This document shows, one piece after another, positions 50,222-59,551 of a stretch of 64,000 bases of DNA. Source of the DNA: Caballeronia fortuita (GTDB taxonomy: Bacteria > Pseudomonadota > Gammaproteobacteria > Burkholderiales > Burkholderiaceae); contig NZ_FCNX02000013.1 of the NCBI RefSeq assembly GCF_001544835.2, positions 124,001-188,000 of the forward strand. Reading direction: 5' to 3'. How positions within the stretch are numbered: the stretch's first letter is position 1; the number at the start of each line of letters is the position of its first letter. The notes beneath the pieces are model-generated. The model had not been told where the DNA came from. It saw nothing but the letters and a program-made list of their open reading frames with translations, and did not search any database. The translations under genes and the position numbers were made by a program.

Positions 50222-52489
50222 TCACGGCGATTCCTTCAGCACGCGAAGTTCCGGCTGCGCAGGCGCGCGCTCTTCGGCTTCCTTTGCCGTGTGAATCTGC
50301 ATCTGCGGCAACAGCATTTCGATGCCCGCTTCGTCCATCTTGAGCTTGAGCCGCGCATTGAACGCGCGCGCCACGCTCCATTGCTGCAGCGGCTTCGTCT
50401 TGATCTGCCCTTTCACGACGATGCAGTTCGTCTCGAAGCGATCGAGTCCCCACACTTCGACCGGTCCGAGTATTTCACTGCGAAAGCGGAAGTCGTTCAT
50501 CATCGCGGCGCCCACTTCGTCGATCATTCTCGTGATGTCGTCGAGCTTCGTCGAGAACGGCACGCGAACCTCGAATACCGCATTGGCGAAATCGCGCGAC
50601 AGGTTCTTCACGATCTTGATCTGCGAGAACGGAATGGTGTGGACCGCGCCTTGCCCGTCGCGCAGGCGCACCGTGCGTATCGTGAGGTCCATCACGGTGC
50701 CGGCGTGTCCGCCGTCGACATCGATCCAGTCGCCGACCGAGATCGTTTCCTCGACGATGATGAAGAGCCCCGTGATCAGATCGGTAACGAGCGACTTCGC
50801 GCCGAAGCCGACCGCGAGGCCGATCACGCCCGCGCCCGCGAGCAGCGGCGTCAGATTGATGCCGAGACTCGCGCACGCGACGATGGCCGCGAGGCACGCG
50901 ACCGTCATGAATATAGCGTTGCGCACGAGCGGCAGCATCGTGCGCGCGCGCACGCCGGGACTGAGCGCCTTGTTGCGCGAGCTGTTGGGACCGAGCGCTT
51001 CGAGAATGACGGTATCGAGAACGATCCAGATGAACCACGCGCCGAACACTGTCGCGACGACTGCTACCAGCGCGTGCCGGAAGCCCGGCGTCATCGCGCT
51101 ATGTTTGATGAGCCGCGCGATCGGTCCGCTCCATAGCTCCAGCTCGAAACGCAGATACGCCAGCCAGATCAGCAACACGATCAGCGTGCATCCGAAGCGC
51201 AACAGCCGCGCGAGATGCGGCGCGCGGCGCTGCGCGCGCGTGTCGCGCCGGCGCGTCAGGTGCAGCAGCAGCGCGGACGCGAACAGCGTCAGCACGAGCA
51301 GCGCCGCGCTCAGAAGCGAGGGGCGCAGCACGTCGCCTTCCGCGCCGCGTCCGTCGATGATCGCCACCACCGACGCCACCGCGATCAGAAGGATCGGGAT
51401 ATGCCAGAGCGAAGCGAGGATATCGAGCGCTTCGGTCGCGAATTGATGATCGCGCCTGCGCGCATACGGACGGTTGCGGATCAGATGCGTGACGGGCCGC
51501 CGGTACGCGAGCGCGAAATAGCCGAAGAGCAGCGCGGCGGCGAGCGTCGCGAACGTCGACACGATGCCCGCGAGATTGGGGCCGAGCTGGCGCGTGACAT
51601 CGGCGTTGGCGGTGGCATCGCCGAGCGCGCCGCACGCGCCGATCGCAAAGAGCGGCCACAGCGTGCGCGTAAGCAACTGCTGCACGGCCACGCGCCGATG
51701 CGCCGTGCTGAAGACCGAGAACACGATCATGCAGATCGCAGAAAAGATCGAGCCCGCGACGATTGCATACGCGATGACGAGGCCGAGCGTGCGCCCGAGC
51801 GCATCGGGCATCGCGCGCACGAAGAGCAGCACCGCGATGAACGCGACGACCCACGGCCCCGTCTGACGCAACGCGAAGAACAGAAGCTGCATCGAGGTTG
51901 GATTCGGCGCGAGCGCGACCTCGCGGCCGTAGCGCGCGAAGATGCGCCGCTGCACGCGGATCAGCACGAACGCGCATAGTCCCCAACCCGCGAGCGTCGC
52001 ACCCATGCCCGCGACGATCCGGCCGAACGATTCGCCCTTCGCACCCGTGACGACGGCCTGCAACTCGTCCGCGGCCGCGCCGCCGCGCGCCGTCCAGAAA
52101 CGCATCGGCGTGAGCCCTTCGCTCAGGTTCGTTTCGACCGATGCAATGCCCGAAGCGATCGCGCCGAGCAGATCGGCATTCGCGGACGCGGCTGCGCGGG
52201 TGGCGGGCGCGCTCGTCTGCGCTGCGTCGCGCAGCACTTTCAGTTGCGCGACGAAGGCGCTGCGTTGCGCATCGTTGCCGAGCGTATCGATGAGCGTGTT
52301 CAGCGAACGCACCATTTCCGCCTGACTGGCGGGCGTGGGCGCGGAAGCGGCCTGCTGCGGTGCGATGAACTTCTGCATCGCGCCGGTGAGCGACGCGGCC
52401 ATCGCCGGGAACAGGCATGCACATCCGATGACGACAGCGAGCGCGATGAAATCACGCCCCGCAACGATACGCCGCGTGAATGCGCTCAT
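50222..52489 (-). CDS. Mechanosensitive channel of the MscS family, large form
   Basis: A 755-aa inner-membrane channel that opens on membrane tension to release solutes under hypo-osmotic shock. Seen: a signal-like start, a periplasmic/helical N-terminal region to about residue 150, about ten membrane helices, then the MscS core: AGVIGLAVGFGAKSLVTDLI, TGLFIIVEETISVGDWIDVD, GHAGTVMDLTIRTVRLRDGQ and VHTIPFSQIKIVKNLSRDFA, with a cytoplasmic C-terminal domain. The gene is longer than MscS and closer to YbdG/MscK-like forms. A GGAGGG site lies upstream of the ATG. Confidence 0.9.
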   Translation of the reverse strand: MSAFTRRIVAGRDFIALAVVIGCACLFPAMAASLTGAMQKFIAPQQAASAPTPASQAEMVRSLNTLIDTLGNDAQRSAFVAQLKVLRDAAQTSAPATRAAASANADLLGAIASGIASVETNLSEGLTPMRFWTARGGAAADELQAVVTGAKGESFGRIVAGMGATLAGWGLCAFVLIRVQRRIFARYGREVALAPNPTSMQLLFFALRQTGPWVVAFIAVLLFVRAMPDALGRTLGLVIAYAIVAGSIFSAICMIVFSVFSTAHRRVAVQQLLTRTLWPLFAIGACGALGDATANADVTRQLGPNLAGIVSTFATLAAALLFGYFALAYRRPVTHLIRNRPYARRRDHQFATEALDILASLWHIPILLIAVASVVAIIDGRGAEGDVLRPSLLSAALLVLTLFASALLLHLTRRRDTRAQRRAPHLARLLRFGCTLIVLLIWLAYLRFELELWSGPIARLIKHSAMTPGFRHALVAVVATVFGAWFIWIVLDTVILEALGPNSSRNKALSPGVRARTMLPLVRNAIFMTVACLAAIVACASLGINLTPLLAGAGVIGLAVGFGAKSLVTDLITGLFIIVEETISVGDWIDVDGGHAGTVMDLTIRTVRLRDGQGAVHTIPFSQIKIVKNLSRDFANAVFEVRVPFSTKLDDITRMIDEVGAAMMNDFRFRSEILGPVEVWGLDRFETNCIVVKGQIKTKPLQQWSVARAFNARLKLKMDEAGIEMLLPQMQIHTAKEAEERAPAQPELRVLKESP

Positions 52490-52616
52490 GGAGATGCCCT
52501 CCAGGATGTCATCCCCGTCTCGCGGAATCGCGAACGGCCCTCGCGCAAAGATTAGCGTATGGATGTCATGCGTGCCATCGACGATGCGATCCCACGCGAT
52601 TCGGTACGCGCCGCGT

Positions 52617-53240
52617 TTATTCGGCGGCGCCGCTCAAGACGACACGCCGGAAGAACTGCGCGAGGACATCCTCGGCGAATTGCGCCGGCACCGACTGCGG
52701 GTCCGACGAATAGAAGAACTGCACGCCGTCGCACAACGCAACGAGGCCGAGCGCCATCTGCTCGGGCGGCATCGTGAGCGGCGTGCCCACGCGCTCCGAG
52801 AATGCCCTGATGTAATCGGTCGTGGTCTGACGCAGCTCGCGCATCAGCGCGTTGAAGCTCGCGCGAAACTTGGCGTCGCGGCTCGCGTGCAGCTTCGCTT
52901 CGACCCACAACAGAAAGCACGCGTTGTTCTGATAGCACTCGCTGTAGTACTGGAGCACGCGCGCTTCCATGTCGGCGCGCGAGGCTTCGCCATCTTCGAA
53001 GAGCGTCGAAAGACGCTCCATGATGCTGTCGTGATCGCGCTTGAGCACTTCGAGCAGAAGTTCGGCCTTGCTCGAAAAATTCGAATAGAACGCGCCGCGC
53101 GTATAGCCCGCGTCGGCGGCGACATCTTCGACGCTCGATGCGCCGAAGCCCTTCTTGATGAACACCGCCTGCGCAGCGTCGAGCAGACGCTGACGCGTCT
53201 GGTCACGGCTCTGCTCGCGGGTGAGACGTACTGGTTTCAT
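52617..53240 (-). CDS. TetR-family repressor of the adjacent RND pump
   Basis: A 207-aa repressor. Seen: the HTH (TRQRLLDAAQAVFIKKGFGA then SVEDVAADAGYTRGAFYSNF, about residues 15-62) followed by a helical ligand domain. It is divergent from the RND efflux operon, with a perfect palindrome between them, the AcrR/TtgR layout: ligand binding would release the operator and raise pump expression. The direction of control is inferred from this arrangement. Confidence 0.9.
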   Translation of the reverse strand: MKPVRLTREQSRDQTRQRLLDAAQAVFIKKGFGASSVEDVAADAGYTRGAFYSNFSSKAELLLEVLKRDHDSIMERLSTLFEDGEASRADMEARVLQYYSECYQNNACFLLWVEAKLHASRDAKFRASFNALMRELRQTTTDYIRAFSERVGTPLTMPPEQMALGLVALCDGVQFFYSSDPQSVPAQFAEDVLAQFFRRVVLSGAAE

Positions 53241-53288
53241 GCGCGCAGTGTAGCACCGCCAGGCTTACGAATCCGTCTTTGCATTCGG

Positions 53289-53302
53289 ATACAACTCTGT
53301 AT
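53289..53302. promoter_or_regulatory. TetR-type operator between the repressor and RND pump genes
   Basis: ATACA-ACTC-TGTAT, perfect 5-bp arms around a 4-base centre, in the divergent region. Symmetry and position fit a TetR-family operator. The surrounding A/T-rich patch probably also contains the promoters of both units. Confidence 0.6.
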
Positions 53303-53502
53303 TAGAATTCGTTCCGTATTCAGATCCGGTTCGTCGAAACCCTTGCCGGACGGGGCATTCAGGTCGATACAACCTTACGCTTCGCTCACGCTCGTTTCTC
53401 GAAAATGCTCGCCGGGAAAACCTTTCCTGCTTCGCCCAAGCGCTGCGCGACGCTTCCAGCCAGGCGCGCGGCACCATGCCCTCCGCGGGCGTCGAGGTCT
53501 CT

Positions 53503-54624
53503 GTGAAGCATCTCCCCTCACCTGCGCCCATCACGTTGCGCGCGGCCTGTATCGCGATCGCGTGCGCGGCGCTCGTCGCGTGCAAGCGGCATGATGCGCC
53601 TGCGCCCGCGCCGCGTCCGGTCGTCGCCGTCGCGGCACAAGCCGATGGTCACGCGAGCGCATCGAGCCTGCCCGGCCAGGTTCAATCGCGCTATTCGACG
53701 CCGCTCTCGTTTCGCATCAACGGCAAGATTCTCGAACGGCGCGTGCGCCTCGGCGATAGCGTGAAGGCGGGCCAGGTCGTCGCGCGGCTCGATCCCGCCG
53801 ATGTCGAGAAGAACAGCGCGAGCGCCCGCGCGCAACTCGATGCCGCCGAGCATCAGCTCGTCTATGCGAAGCAGCAGCTCGATCGCGATCGCGCACAGGC
53901 CGCCGAGAATCTCATCGCGCCGGCGCAGCTCGAACAGACGCAGAACGCGTACGCGTCGGCGCTCGCACAGCGCAATCAGGCGCAGCAGCAAGCCGCGCTG
54001 TCCGCCGATCAACTGCGCTATGCGACGCTCGCCGCCGATCACCCGGGCGTCATCACCGCAGAGCAGGCAGACACCGGCCAGAACGTCACGGCGGGCCAGG
54101 CCGTCTACACGCTCGCATGGAGCGGCGATATCGACGTGATCTGCGACGTGCCCGAAGCCGCGCTTGCCGCATTCGCCGTCGGACACGAAGCCAACGTGAA
54201 GCTCGCGGCGTTGCCGGGCAAGACGTTCAAGGCGCGCGTGCGCGAACTCTCGCCCGCCGCCGACGCGCAAAGCCGCACGTGGCGCGCGAAGCTCACGCTC
54301 GAAGCGCCGACGCCCGAAGTGCGTCTCGGCATGACCGCGGACATCGCGTTCGCCGCTGCCAACGATGCGCAAGGCGCGTTCACGATTCCATCGACGGCGC
54401 TCTTTCACGACAATGGCCATCCCGCCGTGTGGATCGTCAAGCAACCGGGCGACGCGCTCGAACTGCGCCGCGTCGATGTCGCGCGTTACGGCGAGCGCAC
54501 GGTGATGCTCGCGGGCGGCGTCGCGGAGGGCGAACGCATCGTGTGGCAAGGCGTGCATACGGTGTCCGCAGGCGAGAAAGTGCGCGTGGTCGCGCCGTTG
54601 CATCCCGAGGACTTCGCGTCATGA
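53503..54624 (+). CDS. RND efflux periplasmic adaptor lipoprotein
   Basis: A 373-aa membrane-fusion protein bridging pump and outer-membrane channel. Seen: a signal sequence with lipobox (ACAALVAC), the biotinyl-lipoyl-like part (INGKILERRVRLGDSVKAGQ then VVARLDPADV), a helical hairpin (QLDAAEHQLVYAKQQLDRDR), the second lipoyl half (GVITAEQADTGQNVTAGQAV) and the beta-barrel domain (VRLGMTADIAF). I chose GTG at 53503, with a GAGG site five bases upstream; an ATG at 53476 is in frame but would lengthen the signal peptide. The stop overlaps the pump start. Confidence 0.9.
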   Translation: MKHLPSPAPITLRAACIAIACAALVACKRHDAPAPAPRPVVAVAAQADGHASASSLPGQVQSRYSTPLSFRINGKILERRVRLGDSVKAGQVVARLDPADVEKNSASARAQLDAAEHQLVYAKQQLDRDRAQAAENLIAPAQLEQTQNAYASALAQRNQAQQQAALSADQLRYATLAADHPGVITAEQADTGQNVTAGQAVYTLAWSGDIDVICDVPEAALAAFAVGHEANVKLAALPGKTFKARVRELSPAADAQSRTWRAKLTLEAPTPEVRLGMTADIAFAAANDAQGAFTIPSTALFHDNGHPAVWIVKQPGDALELRRVDVARYGERTVMLAGGVAEGERIVWQGVHTVSAGEKVRVVAPLHPEDFAS

Positions 54625-57600
54625 GCGACACTCGCGAAGACGACGCGTATCGGCACGAGGAAGGCCGCTTCAATCTCTCGGCGTGGGCGCTGCGTCATCG
54701 CGCGCTCGTCGTGTTTCTCATCGCGATGGCGACGATCTTCGGGATCCTGTCGTACACGCGGCTCGCGCAGTCGGAAGATCCGCCGTTCACGTTTCGCGTG
54801 ATGGTGATCCGAACGTTCTGGCCGGGCGCGACCGCGCGGCAGGTGCAGGAGGAAGTGACCGACCGCATCGCGCGCAAGCTGCAGGAAACGCCGTACACGG
54901 ATTTCATGCGCAGCTACTCGCGCCCCGGCGAGTCGCTCATCTTCTTTCAGATGAAGGATTCCGCGCCCGCGAAGGACGTACCCGAAGAGTGGTATCAGAT
55001 CCGCAAGAAAGTGGGCGATATCGCCGCGACCTTGCCGCCCGGCGTGCAAGGCCCGTTCTTCAACGACGAATTCGGCGATGTCTACACCAACATCTATGCG
55101 CTCGAAGGCGACGGCTTCTCGCCCGCCCAACTGCACGATTACGCCGATTCCTTGCGCACCGTTCTGTTGCGCGTGCCGGGCGTCGCGAAGGTCGACTATT
55201 TCGGCGATCAGGAAGAACGCATCTATGTCGAGATTCCCAACACCACGCTCACGCGCCTGAACATATCGCCGCAGCAGATCGCGCAGGCCATAGACGGACA
55301 GAACGCCGTGTCGAGCGCGGGCGTGATGACCACGCCCAACGATCGCGTGTTCGTGCGCCCGAGCGGTCAGTTCTGGAACCTGGATGCGCTCGCCGATACG
55401 CTCATCAACGTGAACGGCCGCTCGTTCCGGCTCGGCGATATCGCGACGATCAAGCGCGGCTACATCGATCCCGCCGCCACGCAGATGCGTTCGGCCGGCG
55501 TGCCGGTGCTCGGCATCGGCGTCACGATGCAGCCGGGCGAAGACGTCGTGCGTCTCGGCAAATCGCTCGATGAAACGATGGTCAAGCTGCGCGCGCAACT
55601 GCCCGCCGGTCTCAAGCTCACCGAAGTATCGAGCATGCCGCACGCGGTCTCGCATTCCGTCGACGACTTTCTGGAAGCGGTCGCCGAAGCGGTCGTCATC
55701 GTGCTGATCGTGAGTCTCGTGTCGCTCGGCGTGCGAACGGGCATGGTCGTCGTGATCTCGATTCCGATCGTGCTCGCAGTCACCGCGCTCTTCATGTATC
55801 TCTTCGATATCGGCCTGCACAAGGTATCGCTCGGCACGCTGATTCTCGCGCTGGGTCTTCTCGTCGACGATGCGATCATCGCCGTCGAGATGATGGCCGT
55901 GAAGCTCGAACAAGGCTGGAACCGCACGCGCGCCGCCGCGTTCGCGTACACGAGCACGGCGTTCCCGATGCTGACCGGCACGCTCGTCACCGTCGCGGGC
56001 TTTCTGCCGATCGCGCTCGCGAAGTCGAGTACCGGCGAATATACGCGCTCGATCTTCGAAGTGTCGGCGATCGCGCTGATCGCGTCGTGGCTCGCGGCGG
56101 TCGTTCTGATTCCATTGCTCGGCTACAAGCTGCTTCCCGAGCGCAAGAAAGAAGCGCATCTGCCCGACGATCACGAACACGACATCTACGATACGAAGTT
56201 CTACGGGCGCCTGCGCCGATGGGTCGGCTGGTGCGTGAAGCGGCGCTTCATCGTGCTCGCGTTGACGGTCGTGTTGTTCATCGTCGCGATGGCGGGTTTC
56301 ACGCTCGTGCCGCAGCAGTTCTTTCCGAGCTCGGATCGGCCCGAGTTGCTGATCGATGTGCGCTTGCAGGAAGGCGCATCGTTCGATGCGACCTTGCGCG
56401 AAGCAAAGCACCTCGAAGCAGCGTTGAAGGGCCGCGATGAAATCGATCACGTGGTAAGCTTCGTCGGCACCGGCGCGCCGCGTTTCTATCTGCCGCTCGA
56501 TCAGCAATTGCCGACGCCGAACTTCGCGCAGTTCGTCGTCACCGCGAAGTCGGTCGAAGCGCGCGAAGCCCTCGCGCGCTGGCTCGATCCGATGTTGCGC
56601 GAACGCTTTCCCGCCGTGCGCACGCGTCTGTCGCGTCTGGAGAACGGTCCGCCGGTCGGCTATCCGGTGCAGTTTCGCGTGAGCGGCGACGATATCGGCA
56701 CGGTGCGTCACATCGCCGAGCGCGTGGCCGCCGACATGCGCGCCGATCCGCGCACGGCTAACGTGCAGTTCGACTGGGACGAGCCTTCGGAGCGTTCGGT
56801 GCGCTTCGAGATCGATCAGCAGAAGGCGCGCGATGCGGGCGTCACGTCGCAGGACATATCGAGCTTTCTCGCGATGACGCTGACCGGCACGACCGTCACG
56901 CAGTATCGCGAACGCGACAAGCTCATCAGCGTGGACTTGCGTGCGCCGCGCGCGGAACGCGTCGATCCTTCGCGCATCGCGACGATCGCGATGCCTACGC
57001 CGCACGGACCGGTGCCGCTGGGCGCGCTCGGCCGCGTCGTCGATACGCTCGAATACGGCGTCGTCTGGGAGCGCGACCGACAGCCGACCATCACCGTGCA
57101 ATCGGACGTCAAGGGCGACGCGCAAGGCATCGACGTGACGCACGCCATCGACGAGAAGCTCGACGAGATTCGCCGCTCGCTGCCGGTGGGTTATCGCGTG
57201 GAAGTGGGCGGATCGGTGGAGGAAAGCGCGAAAGGACAGGCGTCGATCAACGCGCAGATGCCGGTGATGGTGATCGTCGTGCTCACGCTACTGATGATCC
57301 AGTTGCAGAGCTTCTCGCGCGTGATGATGGTCGTGCTCACCGCGCCGCTCGGTCTCATCGGCGTGGTGGTGACGCTGCTCGCGTTCGGCAAGCCGTTCGG
57401 CTTCGTCGCGATGCTCGGCGTCATCGCGATGTTCGGCATCATCATGCGCAACTCGGTGATTCTCGTCGATCAGATCGAGCAGGACATCGCGTCGGGGCAC
57501 AGGCGCTTCGATGCGATCATCGGCGCGACGGTGCGGCGTTTCAGACCGATCACGCTGACCGCCGCCGCCGCCGTGCTCGCGCTGATTCCGCTTCTGCGCA

Positions 57601-57740
57601 GCAACTTCTTCGGCCCGATGGCGACCGCCCTGATGGGCGGCATCACGAGCGCGACCGTGCTCACGCTTTTCTATCTGCCCGCGCTCTATGCCGCGTGGTT
57701 CCGCGTGAAGCTCGACGAACGCGAAGGAGCATCGTCATGA
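54621..57740 (+). CDS. RND efflux pump inner-membrane transporter
   Basis: A 1039-aa proton-driven RND pump of the AcrB superfamily. Seen: FNLSAWALRHRALVVFLIAM at the N-terminus, RTFWPGATARQVQEEVTDRI, the helix 4 region with LILALGLLVDDAIIAVEMMA holding the coupled aspartates, and later FGFVAMLGVIAMFGIIMRNS. The PFTFRVMVIRTFWPGA pattern and four-gene context fit the HAE family. The start overlaps the adaptor stop (ATGA) and the stop overlaps the outer-membrane gene. The substrate range is unknown. Confidence 0.92.
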   Translation: MSDTREDDAYRHEEGRFNLSAWALRHRALVVFLIAMATIFGILSYTRLAQSEDPPFTFRVMVIRTFWPGATARQVQEEVTDRIARKLQETPYTDFMRSYSRPGESLIFFQMKDSAPAKDVPEEWYQIRKKVGDIAATLPPGVQGPFFNDEFGDVYTNIYALEGDGFSPAQLHDYADSLRTVLLRVPGVAKVDYFGDQEERIYVEIPNTTLTRLNISPQQIAQAIDGQNAVSSAGVMTTPNDRVFVRPSGQFWNLDALADTLINVNGRSFRLGDIATIKRGYIDPAATQMRSAGVPVLGIGVTMQPGEDVVRLGKSLDETMVKLRAQLPAGLKLTEVSSMPHAVSHSVDDFLEAVAEAVVIVLIVSLVSLGVRTGMVVVISIPIVLAVTALFMYLFDIGLHKVSLGTLILALGLLVDDAIIAVEMMAVKLEQGWNRTRAAAFAYTSTAFPMLTGTLVTVAGFLPIALAKSSTGEYTRSIFEVSAIALIASWLAAVVLIPLLGYKLLPERKKEAHLPDDHEHDIYDTKFYGRLRRWVGWCVKRRFIVLALTVVLFIVAMAGFTLVPQQFFPSSDRPELLIDVRLQEGASFDATLREAKHLEAALKGRDEIDHVVSFVGTGAPRFYLPLDQQLPTPNFAQFVVTAKSVEAREALARWLDPMLRERFPAVRTRLSRLENGPPVGYPVQFRVSGDDIGTVRHIAERVAADMRADPRTANVQFDWDEPSERSVRFEIDQQKARDAGVTSQDISSFLAMTLTGTTVTQYRERDKLISVDLRAPRAERVDPSRIATIAMPTPHGPVPLGALGRVVDTLEYGVVWERDRQPTITVQSDVKGDAQGIDVTHAIDEKLDEIRRSLPVGYRVEVGGSVEESAKGQASINAQMPVMVIVVLTLLMIQLQSFSRVMMVVLTAPLGLIGVVVTLLAFGKPFGFVAMLGVIAMFGIIMRNSVILVDQIEQDIASGHRRFDAIIGATVRRFRPITLTAAAAVLALIPLLRSNFFGPMATALMGGITSATVLTLFYLPALYAAWFRVKLDEREGASS

Positions 57741-59188
57741 ATCGCCGACTTACGATGATCGCTGCGTGCATCGCGCTGAACGCCTGCGCGCTCGGCCCCG
57801 ATGGCAAGCCGCCCGCGATGCCGCAGCCCGCGCACTACGGCGTCGCGCCGCAAGCCGATGCGAGCGCGAGCGCCGAAGGCACGTCGCAACGTTTCGATGT
57901 GGGCGCGAAGCCCGTGCCCGAATGGTGGGAGTTGTATCGATCGGATGCGTTGAACGCGCTCGTCGACGAAGGCCTGCGGGCGAGTCCCAACCTTGCGGCA
58001 GCGGACAAGAGTCTCGTCGCCGCGCGCGAGCAGTTGCGCGCGCAAGTGGGTTCGTCGCTGTTGCCGCAGATCGATGCGGGCGGACAAGCGACGCGTCAAC
58101 GCGGCTTCGGCATTCCCGAAGCCGGGCCGCCTACCGTGCTCTACAACCTCTTCGTCGGCCAGCTTCAGGCGCAATACACGTTCGATCTCTTCGGCGCGGC
58201 GCGCTACGCGAATGCGTCGCTTGCCGCGCAGGTCGATCAACAGTCCTTTCAGCTCGATGCCGCGCGCCGCGCGCTCGCCGCGAACATCGTGACGGGCGCG
58301 ATCGGCGCGGCGGCGCTGCATGCGCAGATCGATGTCACCACGCGCCTCGTCGCGCTCGCGGCCGACGACGCGCACGACGCCGAACGTCGCTACGCGCTCG
58401 GCTCGGCATCGCGCGCCGACATGCTCTCCGCGCAGCAGAACGCGGCGTCGCTCGCAGCGCAATTGCCAGGCTTGCGCGCGCAATGGCTCGCGACGCGTCA
58501 CGCGCTCGCCGTCCTGCTCGGACGCACGCCCGATCGCGCACCCGACGACCTCGATCTCGCGAGCCTCACCGTGCCGCCGGATGTGCCGGTCGTGCTGCCG
58601 TCGGAATTGCTGCAATCGCGCCCCGACATTCAGGCCGCCGATTCCGCGTTGAAGGCGTCGGCGGCGCAGGTCGGCGTCGCGACGGCGCAGTTGTTTCCGA
58701 GCTTGTCGATATCGGCATCGATGGGCAAAGGCGGCTTCGACTGGCCGACCGCGCTCTCGGGCGCGGGCGCGTTGTGGAGCGTGGGTGCATCGCTGTCGCA
58801 GCCGATCTTTCATGGCGGCGCGCTGCTCGCGCAACGGCGTGCGGCCATCGCCACGTATGACGCCGCCGTCGCGCAGTACAAGCAGACCGTGCTCGCGGCG
58901 TTTCAGAACGTCGCGAATACGCTGGCGTCGCTCGAAACCGATAGCGAAGCCCTCGCCTACGCCGACAGCGCGAGCAACGCCGCGCGCGATGCATCGGCGG
59001 ATGCGGCGGCGCGCGTGCGTCTCGGCGCGATTCCGCCGCGCGCGGCACGCGGCAGCGAGCAGCAGTATCTCAACGCACGCCTCGCGACGATCCGCGCGAG
59101 CAGCGCGCGCATGAGCGACACGGCGGCGCTCTTTCAGGCGATGGGCTCGCCGGTTGCATCGGACGCAAAGATCGCGGGCCAGGAATAG
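57737..59188 (+). CDS. RND efflux outer-membrane lipoprotein (NodT/OprM-like)
   Basis: A 483-aa TolC-like outer-membrane factor. Seen: a lipobox (ALNAC) after a short signal, EWWELYRSDALNALVDEGLR, QYTFDLFGAARYANASLAAQ, the repeat halves with ALLLGRTPD-like AVLLGRTPDRAPDDLDLASL, LPSELLQSRPDIQAADSALK, then GLFPSL-like VATAQLFPSLSISASMGKGG and SQPIFHGGALLAQRRAA. The ATG at 57737 overlaps the pump stop. It completes the tripartite system encoded by the adaptor and pump genes just upstream; the ArsR gene follows. Confidence 0.92.
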   Translation: MNRRLTMIAACIALNACALGPDGKPPAMPQPAHYGVAPQADASASAEGTSQRFDVGAKPVPEWWELYRSDALNALVDEGLRASPNLAAADKSLVAAREQLRAQVGSSLLPQIDAGGQATRQRGFGIPEAGPPTVLYNLFVGQLQAQYTFDLFGAARYANASLAAQVDQQSFQLDAARRALAANIVTGAIGAAALHAQIDVTTRLVALAADDAHDAERRYALGSASRADMLSAQQNAASLAAQLPGLRAQWLATRHALAVLLGRTPDRAPDDLDLASLTVPPDVPVVLPSELLQSRPDIQAADSALKASAAQVGVATAQLFPSLSISASMGKGGFDWPTALSGAGALWSVGASLSQPIFHGGALLAQRRAAIATYDAAVAQYKQTVLAAFQNVANTLASLETDSEALAYADSASNAARDASADAAARVRLGAIPPRAARGSEQQYLNARLATIRASSARMSDTAALFQAMGSPVASDAKIAGQE

Positions 59189-59203
59189 TGCGTCGATAAG
59201 CTC

Positions 59204-59227
59204 ACATTTCGATAATTCTTGAAATGT
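59204..59227. promoter_or_regulatory. ArsR operator
   Basis: ACATTTC-N10-GAAATGT, perfect 7-bp arms (59204-59210 and 59221-59227), 28 bases before the arsR ATG and just after the outer-membrane gene. Spacing of arms and A/T-rich centre fit ArsR/SmtB sites. Binding by the adjacent ArsR is inferred. Confidence 0.65.
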
Positions 59228-59254
59228 CGAAGAGCATCGGTTATCGTCGCGGTC

Positions 59255-59551
59255 ATGGACTCGAATCTCGTGGTACGCGCGCTCGGCGCGCTCGCTCATG
59301 AATCGCGGCTCGCGATCTTCCGTGCTCTCGTCGTCGCCGGACCGGACGGCATGGCTGCCGGCGACATCGCGCAGCAAGTCGGGCTCGCACCGTCGAGCCT
59401 GTCGTTTCATCTCAAGGATCTGTCGCATGCCGAACTCGTGAGCGCGCGGCAGGAAGGACGCTTCGTCTTCTACACCGCCAACTTCGACGTGATGAAAGGT
59501 CTGATCGGTTTCCTCACGGAGAACTGCTGCGCGGGCACGCAATGCTCATGA
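59255..59551 (+). CDS. arsR: ArsR-family arsenic-responsive repressor (C-terminal Cys type)
   Basis: A 98-aa winged-helix repressor. Seen: VVRALGALAHESRLAIFRAL, the recognition helix region QVGLAPSSLSFHLKDLSHAE, and the wing ARQEGRFVFYTANF. The ELCVCDL site of classic ArsR is absent; instead the C-terminus carries Cys91, Cys92 and Cys97 (NCCAGTQC), like the Acidithiobacillus-type ArsR, which binds trivalent arsenic through three C-terminal cysteines. ATG at 59255 fits the family start. Its stop overlaps arsH. Confidence 0.9.
   Translation: MDSNLVVRALGALAHESRLAIFRALVVAGPDGMAAGDIAQQVGLAPSSLSFHLKDLSHAELVSARQEGRFVFYTANFDVMKGLIGFLTENCCAGTQCS

Noticed and set aside
54117..57740. A 1207-aa frame extending the RND pump upstream
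   Set aside because: The extra part is the adaptor gene read in the wrong frame; the pump starts at the ATG overlapping the adaptor stop.
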